Assembly (NCBI GenBank): GCA_945834545.1
Contig: CAMAHO010000004.1
Location: 1-31,977 of the forward strand
Source: an uncultured Lachnospiraceae bacterium
GTDB taxonomy: Bacteria; Bacillota; Clostridia; Lachnospirales; Lachnospiraceae
Reading direction: 5' to 3'
Length of the DNA stretch: 31,977 bases
Shown: positions 1-5,829 of the stretch, piece by piece
Numbering within the stretch: position 1 is the first letter of the stretch
Layout of the letters: each line of letters opens with the position of its first letter
Translations under genes and position numbers: made by a program
Notes under the pieces: generated by a model
What the model saw: the letters and a program-made list of their open reading frames with translations, nothing else
Told to the model about the DNA's origin: nothing
Database searches by the model: none

Positions 1-66
1 GGAAGACACCCATAAGAAAAAACGAAAATCACAAAACATACTATATCTGTAAGGGGGAGGACACCC

Positions 67-1263
67 ATGACAAAAAACATTAGTGTTACAGATCAAGACG
101 GAAGAATGATAGGAACCACCTACCCGAAACGGGCAGCTGGTTTAGTGAAGAACGGACGGGCCATTTACTTGGACGACTGTACCATTCGTCTGTCCGGTAA
201 GAGAGAGCTGTCCGATATTGAACTTTTCATAACGGAGGGTAAACACATGAATTATTTATATTTTAATGCAAGAGATTGGGCTGAGAAGCAGCCTGAAACA
301 AGTAACCAGGGAAATGGATGGAGCCAGAACGGATTCTTCCAGGGAATGCAGGGAATGTTCCAGGGTGGACATCAGTCAACGGTTGAGAAGAGCTATATCA
401 ACGATTTTGATGGAAACCTGGTGGAAACCATCATGTTAGGTGATTGGGATGAGCCTTGTGTGGAGGTTGTCTCTAAGGTTATGGGGCTGAATGCAGGGGA
501 GCAATACACCTTTGTATTTTGGCTGAATGGTGGAGAGAATGATAGAAGGGATGAAACCTGTAAGCTTCAAATCTCCTTTGACACCAACCCGGCAATCGAC
601 AATAACTATAAGCTGAACCGCGGTTATATTAAGCCGTTGCTTCACAAGGAAGGCTGGGAATTATATGCCATTCCATTCCAGGTTCCGGCAGAAATGCAGA
701 CGATTGTAAACACCCGTATGTCCTTCATTGCAGGGAATGCACCTATGGCAGTAAAGGCTGCCGGCAATCCGGAGCTGTATCAGGATTGGAAGGATGAACC
801 GGATCAGTTTGCAGCACTTCGTCCTCAGAGACACAATCTGGTGTTTGAGGATGGCTGGCCATCCATTCATATGTATGGTGGAGATAAGTATTCAACAGAA
901 GCACTTAGAAAGAAGAAGGGGATTGAATTAACGCCCAGTCAGCGTCAGGCTCTGCAGGATGTAGCCGGAAATGTGCAGCAGATGGCACAGGAGTTTGCAG
1001 CAAAGTCAAAGCAGGTTGCTAAGGAATTAGCCCAAAGCACCAGGCAGATGGCAGAGCACTACAAGGAGAAATTTGATAACAGAGAGAGTGCTAATGCTCA
1101 GGATGGAATCACCCCGGAGCCAACAGGCACAGTGGAACCGGAGGATCCAATCCAACCGGAACAACCCATCACTCCTATGAACGAGGAAGGCGGGAATGAA
1201 GGTGCACAGGCCAGTGAGACTGCTTGGAACGGTGGAGAAGCCGGAACTGGTGACTCACAATAA
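67..1263 (+). CDS. conserved-looking protein of unknown function, 398 aa
   Basis: I do not recognise this protein and assign no function. The start at 67 follows a strong site (GGGGGAGG, 6 nt before ATG). Residues 1-60 form a short basic module ending in a predicted strand-rich stretch. Residues 61-110 are Gln/Gly/Met/Phe-rich, with repeated QGM and QGG steps. Residues 115-260 look like a globular, aromatic-rich domain (many Trp, Tyr and Asp, as in beta-sandwich proteins). Residues 290-345 are Gln/Ala/Lys-rich and likely a helical or coiled-coil segment. The tail is acidic, Pro/Glu-rich and low complexity. There is no signal peptide or membrane segment, so it is probably cytoplasmic. A second good ribosome binding site precedes Met61. 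A terminator follows at 1342-1370, so this is the last gene of its transcript. The coding call is secure from ORF length and ribosome binding site; the function is unknown. Confidence 0.85.
   Translation: MTKNISVTDQDGRMIGTTYPKRAAGLVKNGRAIYLDDCTIRLSGKRELSDIELFITEGKHMNYLYFNARDWAEKQPETSNQGNGWSQNGFFQGMQGMFQGGHQSTVEKSYINDFDGNLVETIMLGDWDEPCVEVVSKVMGLNAGEQYTFVFWLNGGENDRRDETCKLQISFDTNPAIDNNYKLNRGYIKPLLHKEGWELYAIPFQVPAEMQTIVNTRMSFIAGNAPMAVKAAGNPELYQDWKDEPDQFAALRPQRHNLVFEDGWPSIHMYGGDKYSTEALRKKKGIELTPSQRQALQDVAGNVQQMAQEFAAKSKQVAKELAQSTRQMAEHYKEKFDNRESANAQDGITPEPTGTVEPEDPIQPEQPITPMNEEGGNEGAQASETAWNGGEAGTGDSQ
234..249 (+). promoter_or_regulatory. internal ribosome binding site and possible second start
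   Basis: GGAGGG at 234-239 lies 7 nt before an in-frame ATG at 247, inside the unknown 398-residue gene. Initiation here would give a 338-residue form lacking the first 60 residues. The site is about as good as the one at the annotated start. What is seen is the motif and spacing; use in vivo is inference. Confidence 0.4.
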
Positions 1264-1341
1264 TCTGGGGACAAAAAGCGGAAGGTCTTGGTAAGTATGC
1301 GCCGGGTGGTTCGCTTAGGTATTGAAAAGTAAAGCATGAAG

Positions 1342-1370
1342 CAGGGTATCTTAAAGGGTACCCTGTTTTT
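1342..1370 (+). terminator. intrinsic terminator after the 398-aa gene
   Basis: A 7-bp perfect stem (CAGGGTA / TACCCTG) with a 10-nt loop is followed directly by five T. It ends the transcript of the upstream gene, about 80 nt after its stop codon. Confidence 0.7.
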
Positions 1371-1380
1371 ATATGCCAGG

Positions 1381-1455
1381 GTGTGTGTGCCAGTGGGGAC
1401 GGTAATTTCCGGCTTTTTGTGTGCCGGAAATTACCGTCCCCACTGGCACACACAC
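1381..1455. repeat. perfect palindrome, 33-bp arms, 9-nt loop
   Basis: The arm at 1381-1413 is exactly the reverse complement of 1423-1455, with TTTTTGTGT between. The arm begins with a GT run and contains GGGGACGG; the right arm carries CCGTCCCC. It starts 10 nt after the T tract of a normal terminator and 21 bp before the ktrB promoter, so it is not needed as a terminator. A similar but not identical palindrome occurs at 14917-15024. This is typical of REP-like intergenic elements; the class is inferred, since only one copy of this exact arm is visible here. Confidence 0.85.
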
Positions 1456-1476
1456 TAGAACCTTTTCGCCACATCA

Positions 1477-1505
1477 TTGACAGTAGCGGGCTTGGGGAGT
1501 ACAAT
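1477..1505 (+). promoter_or_regulatory. sigma-A type promoter for ktrBA
   Basis: TTGACA at 1477-1482, a 17-nt spacer and TACAAT at 1500-1505 match the housekeeping consensus nearly perfectly. Transcription would begin near 1512, leaving about 23 nt before the ktrB ATG at 1535. This start point also argues against use of the TTG codon at 1514. Confidence 0.75.
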
Positions 1506-1534
1506 AAAGGGAGTTGAATCAAAGGAGCTTTCGC

Positions 1535-2872
1535 ATGTTTGGAAGTGCAAAAATAAAGAAGAAAATATCATCATCACAAGTGATTATTTTAGGTTTTACA
1601 GGAGTAATTTTGTTGGGAGCATTTTTGCTGATGCTACCATTTTCCAGCAGGGAAGGAAGAGTTACCTCCTTTTTTGATGCTCTTTTTACCGCTACCTCGG
1701 CTGTCTGTGTGACGGGTTTGGTGGTGCGGGATACGGCCACCTATTGGTCGGTTTTTGGACAAGCAATTATTTTACTGCTTATCCAAATCGGAGGAATGGG
1801 TGTGATTACGGTAGCTGCTTCATTTAGCATGTTCTCAGGGAAGAAGATTTCCCTGATGCAAAGGAGTACTATGCAGGAGGCGATTTCGGCGCCTACCTTG
1901 AACGGCATCGTGAGATTGACGGGATTTATCATAAAGGGGACCTTGCTGATTGAATTGGTGGGAGCATTGGCAATGGTACCGGTGTTCTATCAGGATTTTG
2001 GCTCAAGGGGAATCTGGATGGCCTTCTTTCATTCCATTTCAGCCTTCTGCAATGCCGGTTTTGATTTGATGGGGACGCCCGGGGGCGAATTTGCGTCTCT
2101 GACGAGATATAATGTTCAGCCCTTAATCAATGTGGTTGTGATGCTTTTGATTATCATAGGCGGAATTGGGTTTCTCACCTGGGAAGATATCTGTACGAAT
2201 AAACTGCGATTTAGAAAATACAGGATGCAGACCAAGGTGATTTTGAGTACAACGGCTCTCCTGTTGATTGTGCCCTGGCTATTTTATTTTTTCATAGAGT
2301 TTTCCGACCAGAGTATGAAAGAAAGAGTGTTTCATTCCCTGTTTCAGACGGTGACGCCCAGAACAGCGGGATTTAACACAGTGGATTTGACGACGCTAAG
2401 CGACCCAGGGCAGTGGATTACCCTGTTTCTCATGCTGATAGGTGGCTGCCCCGGATCCACAGCAGGTGGTATGAAAACGACGACTCTGGCTGTTTTGCTA
2501 TGCTCGGCAGTTGCAACCTTCAGACAAAAAGAAGACACGCAGATGTTTGGACGGCGCATTGATATCTCAGCGGTGAGAAATGCGGCTACTATTTTAATGA
2601 TGTACTTGACACTGTTCTTTTTCGGAGCTTTGGTGATTAGTACCGTGGAGGGTCTGCCCATGTTTTCTTGTCTATTTGAGACGGCCTCTGCTGTTGGTAC
2701 GGTAGGACTCAGCCTGGGTCTCACTCCATCCCTTGGAGCAGTCAGCAGGATTATCTTGATTTTACTAATGTTTTTTGGCCGTGTGGGCGGTTTGACGCTG
2801 ATTTTCGCAGCTTTTTCCGGCGTGAAAAAGACACCGTCCAGACTGCCACAGGAGAAAATAACAGTTGGTTGA
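1535..2872 (+). CDS. ktrB: KtrB/TrkH-family potassium uptake channel subunit
   Basis: This is the membrane subunit of a K+ (possibly Na+-coupled) uptake system. Four filter-like loops characteristic of the TrkH/KtrB superfamily are visible: TSAVCVTG (54-61), then SAFCNAGF, PRTAGFN and SAVGTVGLS, each flanked by hydrophobic helices, consistent with four M1-P-M2 repeats. The 445-residue length is normal for KtrB and short for TrkH. I start at ATG 1535, which has AAAGGAG 7 nt upstream. The in-frame TTG at 1514 lies next to the predicted transcription start and has no site of its own. The regulatory subunit gene ktrA follows after 21 nt. The family is certain; the KtrB rather than TrkH label rests on length and on the single-RCK-pair partner. 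Confidence 0.95.
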   Translation: MFGSAKIKKKISSSQVIILGFTGVILLGAFLLMLPFSSREGRVTSFFDALFTATSAVCVTGLVVRDTATYWSVFGQAIILLLIQIGGMGVITVAASFSMFSGKKISLMQRSTMQEAISAPTLNGIVRLTGFIIKGTLLIELVGALAMVPVFYQDFGSRGIWMAFFHSISAFCNAGFDLMGTPGGEFASLTRYNVQPLINVVVMLLIIIGGIGFLTWEDICTNKLRFRKYRMQTKVILSTTALLLIVPWLFYFFIEFSDQSMKERVFHSLFQTVTPRTAGFNTVDLTTLSDPGQWITLFLMLIGGCPGSTAGGMKTTTLAVLLCSAVATFRQKEDTQMFGRRIDISAVRNAATILMMYLTLFFFGALVISTVEGLPMFSCLFETASAVGTVGLSLGLTPSLGAVSRIILILLMFFGRVGGLTLIFAAFSGVKKTPSRLPQEKITVG

Positions 2873-2893
2873 TAAGTAGGAGGTATATTTACA

Positions 2894-3541
2894 TTGAAAT
2901 CGATTTTATTGATTGGATTAGGCCGTTATGGCAGACATATAGCGGAGCATTTATGTGAGCTGGGACATCAGATTATGGCAGTGGATATGGATGAGGAAAG
3001 GGTGAACAAAGTGCTTTCCTTTGTCACCAGTGCACAGATAGGAAACAGCACCAACAGGGCGTTTATGGAATCCTTAGGCGTGAGCAACTATGATGTCTGT
3101 ATCAGTACCATTGCCTCGGACTTTCAAAGCTCCCTGGAGACAGCCTCTTTGTTAAAAGAACTGGGGGCTAAGATGGTAGTGGCCAGGGCTGCGAGGGACG
3201 TACAGGAGAAGTTTTTACTTCGAAACGGAGCCGACGAGGTGGTGTATCCGGAGAAACAGCTTGCAAAATGGACGGCCATTCGTTACAGCGCAGATCATAT
3301 TCTGGATTATATTGAATTGGATAATGAGCATGCTATTTTTGAAATACCGGTGCCGGAGGATTGGGCAGGCCAGACGGTAGGAGGCACGGATATTCGTAAG
3401 AAATATGGAATTAACATCATGGGTATTCGCAAAAACGGGAAGCTGGAGCTTACCGTGTCCCCTGATATGGTGATGGGAGCAGAGGACACTATGATGGTCC
3501 TGGGGAGAATCCAGAGTATACAAAAGTGTTTTAAAATCTAG
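2894..3541 (+). CDS. ktrA: KtrA/TrkA-type regulatory subunit (RCK domains)
   Basis: This cytoplasmic protein gates the KtrB channel by binding nucleotides. Residues 1-130 form an RCK-N Rossmann domain with GLGRYG (8-13), an acidic residue after the second strand (VDMDEE) and an Arg-rich return segment. Residues 140-215 look like an RCK-C domain, a known site of nucleotide or cyclic-di-AMP control in Gram-positive Ktr systems. The start codon is TTG at 2894, preceded by AGGAGG at 2878-2883; no ATG would keep the Rossmann motif. At 215 residues it is the usual KtrA size with one RCK pair, about half the length of Proteobacterial TrkA. It is co-transcribed with ktrB. Confidence 0.93.
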   Translation: MKSILLIGLGRYGRHIAEHLCELGHQIMAVDMDEERVNKVLSFVTSAQIGNSTNRAFMESLGVSNYDVCISTIASDFQSSLETASLLKELGAKMVVARAARDVQEKFLLRNGADEVVYPEKQLAKWTAIRYSADHILDYIELDNEHAIFEIPVPEDWAGQTVGGTDIRKKYGINIMGIRKNGKLELTVSPDMVMGAEDTMMVLGRIQSIQKCFKI

Positions 3542-3570
3542 TGAATTTGAGTTGTTAGCAGGAGTTAGCT

Positions 3571-3768
3571 ATGAAGAGTTATTTGATAAAGGATACCACC
3601 AAGGAGGAACGAATCGCCCTCATTAAGGAGTGGATACCGGATGAGGACGGGATTGGTGACAGTGGTATGGATTTATGGGATATGTATGACGACTATATCA
3701 AGGGAGTGCGGGAGATTTCGGAAATCAATGCCTCTTTGGTAAATGAGTTTGTGATGCAGGATGAGTAA
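3571..3768 (+). CDS. small acidic protein of unknown function, 65 aa
   Basis: The protein is 65 residues, acidic, with a Lys/Glu-rich start (IKDTTKEER at 6-14) and a helical, Asp/Met/Trp-containing middle. A ribosome binding site (CAGGAG) sits about 7 nt before the ATG. It ends 28 nt before the deacetylase start. I have an impression that small proteins with a similar start are often mislabelled as purine biosynthesis PurH in clostridial genomes, but it has no PurH domain and is far too short to be an enzyme. The gene is believable from its ribosome binding site, its packing between two genes and its biased composition; the function is unknown. Confidence 0.7.
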   Translation: MKSYLIKDTTKEERIALIKEWIPDEDGIGDSGMDLWDMYDDYIKGVREISEINASLVNEFVMQDE

Positions 3769-3796
3769 TGACATAGGAGAAACAGGAGGGTTTGCT

Positions 3797-4642
3797 ATGG
3801 CACAAGTATTTATGAGATTTCCGGGAGGTAAGCTAAAGGCATTGACTTTCAGCTATGATGATGGGGTGGAGCAGGACAAAAAGCTACTTTCCATTTTCAG
3901 AAAATATCATTTGAAGGCCACCTTTAATCTAAACAGCGAGCAGTATGCTCCCGAGGGAACGGTTTATCCGGAGGGACAGATTCATCGAAGGATGACCGAA
4001 AAGGAAGTCAGTGAACTGTATGTAGGGGATGATATTGAGGTGGCAGTTCACGGCGCAACCCATCCTTGGTTAGATCACATGCCTGTCAATATGTGTACAA
4101 GAGATTTGCTGGCTGACAGGGAGAATTTGGAAAAGCAGTTTGGCACCCTGGTAAGAGGTATGGCCTATCCCTACGGAACTTATAATGACGATGTGGTAGC
4201 AAGCATGAGGAGCGTGGGAATCGTATATTCCAGAACAGTACATTCCTCCTACGATTTCAATATGCCTAGTGACTGGATGCGTTTGCCTGCCACCTGTCAC
4301 CACAATGATCCAAAGCTTATGGAGCTTGCAAAGCGTTTTGTGGAGGAGCCTACCTGGGGCAGACCGGCTATGTTTTATTTGTGGGGCCACAGCTACGAAT
4401 TTGAGGCAAATGATAACTGGAATGTGATCGAAGAATTTGCTGAATATATGGCAAATCGTGAGGATATCTGGTATGCCACCAACATTGAGATTTATGACTA
4501 TCAGGATGCTTTTAAGAAGCTTCTTTTCAGTGTGGATGGCAGGATTGTAAAGAATCCCACGGCAATGGAATTGTGGTTCTTCTTAAATGGCAAGGAGTAT
4601 AGTATCAAGCCAGGTGAGGTTTTGACTGTAGAGAATGAATAA
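3797..4642 (+). CDS. polysaccharide deacetylase (NodB/CE4 fold), cytoplasmic
   Basis: CE4-type deacetylases remove acetyl groups from N- or O-acetylated sugars using a metal held by Asp-His-His. The motifs are present in variant form: SYDDG at 19-23 (motif 1), HGATH at 85-89 (motif 2, His85 and His89), AYPYG (motif 3), and a late WGHSYE that fits the His-containing final motif. I start at ATG 3797 (MAQVFMRF), which has AGGAGGG 6 nt upstream; the in-frame ATG at 3761 overlaps the previous stop and has no site. There is no signal peptide or membrane anchor, unlike the second deacetylase at 15099, so the substrate is probably an internal or imported glycan. It overlaps trmO by 8 nt. The fold is clear; the substrate is not. 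Confidence 0.88.
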   Translation: MAQVFMRFPGGKLKALTFSYDDGVEQDKKLLSIFRKYHLKATFNLNSEQYAPEGTVYPEGQIHRRMTEKEVSELYVGDDIEVAVHGATHPWLDHMPVNMCTRDLLADRENLEKQFGTLVRGMAYPYGTYNDDVVASMRSVGIVYSRTVHSSYDFNMPSDWMRLPATCHHNDPKLMELAKRFVEEPTWGRPAMFYLWGHSYEFEANDNWNVIEEFAEYMANREDIWYATNIEIYDYQDAFKKLLFSVDGRIVKNPTAMELWFFLNGKEYSIKPGEVLTVENE

Positions 4643-5354
4643 GAGAGTAGTAAAATATATTGGAAAACTATATTCTGACTTTCCAACAAAATTTGGGGTG
4701 CCAAGGCAAAGCGGCTTGGTGCCCTCTTTAGAATCCAGAATTATTATGGAACCGGAATACCGTAATCCCCAGGCTTTTCTGGGGATAGAGGAGTATTCAC
4801 ATCTATGGCTTTTGTGGGATTTTTCTATGGTAGAGCAAAAGAAAGGGTTTACTGCTACCGTTTGTCCGCCCAGATTAGGCGGAAAGGAAAAGAGAGGGGT
4901 TTTTGCCACCAGATCTCCCTTCCGACCCAATCCCATTGGGTTGTCCTGTGTGAAGCTGGAACGGGTGGAAAGGACAAAAGAGTATGGAACGGTCTTATAT
5001 GTCTCAGGGGCGGACCTCATGGACCAGACGCCGATTCTGGATATCAAGCCCTACCTTCCTTATACGGATTCCCATCCGGAAGCCTTAGGAGGCTTTGGGG
5101 AGGCTCACAAGGAGGATGGTATAGAGGTGGACTTTCCTGAGGAACTGTTGCAGAGAATACCGGTGGAAAAGAGAGAAGGCCTTTTGGACGTCTTAAAACA
5201 GGATCCAAGGGCCGCGTTCCAAAAACAGCCAGGTAATGTCTATGGAATGGGCTTTGGCGAGTATGACATTCGATTTGAAACAAACGAGTCTGGACAGCTT
5301 GTAGTGTGTGGAGTGGAAGAGAGACTGTCAGAGGGGTTTAAGAAGGTTAAATAA
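4635..5354 (+). CDS. trmO: TrmO: tRNA t6A37 N6-methyltransferase
   Basis: TrmO (TsaA/YaeB, UPF0066) uses S-adenosylmethionine to methylate t6A at position 37 of certain tRNAs. The family signature ATRSPFRPNPIGLS is at 91-104, preceded by the conserved LGIEEYSHLWLL region (49-60) and followed by GADLMDQTPILDIKPYLPYTD-type residues forming the beta-barrel core. The 239-residue length is full. The ATG lies 8 nt inside the end of the deacetylase gene and no strong ribosome binding site is visible, so translation is probably coupled to the upstream gene. The functional link between the two is not obvious. Confidence 0.93.
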   Translation: MNKRVVKYIGKLYSDFPTKFGVPRQSGLVPSLESRIIMEPEYRNPQAFLGIEEYSHLWLLWDFSMVEQKKGFTATVCPPRLGGKEKRGVFATRSPFRPNPIGLSCVKLERVERTKEYGTVLYVSGADLMDQTPILDIKPYLPYTDSHPEALGGFGEAHKEDGIEVDFPEELLQRIPVEKREGLLDVLKQDPRAAFQKQPGNVYGMGFGEYDIRFETNESGQLVVCGVEERLSEGFKKVK

Positions 5355-5362
5355 GAACAGGA

Positions 5363-5472
5363 GTCGATGGGGCAGGGGGACAGAGGGAACAGGTACATAT
5401 GACCCCCCTCTCTGACATCATCACCAAAAAAAATAGGGGTCAGGTGGACCTGTCCCCCATGACCTCTTCGAC
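5363..5472. repeat. long imperfect palindrome between converging genes
   Basis: The left half has GTCGA, a G-rich stretch, GGGGGACA and later TATGACCCCC. The right half has, in mirrored order, AGGGGTCA, TGTCCCCC and TCGAC. GTCGA/TCGAC and GGGGGACA/TGTCCCCC pair exactly; the middle pairs with bulges and mismatches, and the left arm has an extra block of about 9 nt. The right half on its own is the minus-strand terminator described at 5426-5457. The GGGGAC edge recalls the palindromes at 1381 and 14917. Confidence 0.65.
5426..5457 (-). terminator. intrinsic terminator of the 95-aa minus-strand gene
   Basis: Read on the minus strand, GGGG-A-CAGG, the loop TCCA, then CCTG-A-CCCC make an 8-bp stem with one A-A mismatch. 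This is followed by TA and eight T. It sits 18 nt beyond the stop codon of the 95-residue gene, which is standard geometry. Confidence 0.7.
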
Positions 5473-5474
5473 CT

Positions 5475-5762
5475 CTATAGGTAGTGATTTATGGATTTGC
5501 GCATCAGGAATCGCACAGTGTAGCCGGCTTCATCGCAGACTCTGCGAACCAGCTCCTCCGCCTCCTCCTGAGCATTCTCGTTGATACAAATGATACAGCC
5601 TGCTTTTTTACGGTGTAAAAATGAACTCTTTGTCCAGCGGATGTAGTAGGAGATGCGGCTTTTTAGCAGCTCACGCTCAATCAATTGCTTACATTCCATA
5701 TCTGTGACTTCACATAATTCGATCTCATTGTTTACTTTTAAAGCAGTATATAAAGGTTGCAT
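5475..5762 (-). CDS. small protein of unknown function, 95 aa
   Basis: I do not recognise this protein. It is a compact alpha/beta-looking chain with a Glu/Lys-rich start, a basic and aromatic middle (ISYYIRW near 37-43), a Cys-containing strand and an acidic helix (ENAQEEAEELVRR) near 61-73. It has no signal peptide or membrane helix. It has its own promoter (5795-5824) and terminator (5426-5457), so it forms a complete single-gene unit. GGAG lies 10 nt before the ATG. The two flanking signals make it very likely a real gene; the overall pattern could fit a small ligand- or signal-binding protein, but that is only an impression. Confidence 0.8.
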   Translation of the reverse strand: MQPLYTALKVNNEIELCEVTDMECKQLIERELLKSRISYYIRWTKSSFLHRKKAGCIICINENAQEEAEELVRRVCDEAGYTVRFLMRKSINHYL

Positions 5763-5794
5763 GTATTCTAGTCTCCACTTCTGATGATGGTGAC

Positions 5795-5824
5795 ATTATA
5801 ACACATGCAACCTTTTGTTTGCAA
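5795..5824 (-). promoter_or_regulatory. extended -10 promoter for the 95-aa gene
   Basis: On the minus strand TTGCAA (5819-5824), an 18-nt spacer and TATAAT (5795-5800) are preceded by TGT, an extended -10. The predicted transcript would begin near 5788, about 25 nt before the start codon. The site lies just past the stop codon of the penicillin-binding protein gene, so the small gene is not dependent on read-through. Confidence 0.6.
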
Positions 5825-5829
5825 GATTT

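Noticed and set aside
3761..3796. Upstream ATG for the deacetylase at 3797
   Set aside because: It overlaps the previous stop and lacks a ribosome binding site, while ATG 3797 has AGGAGGG at 6 nt.
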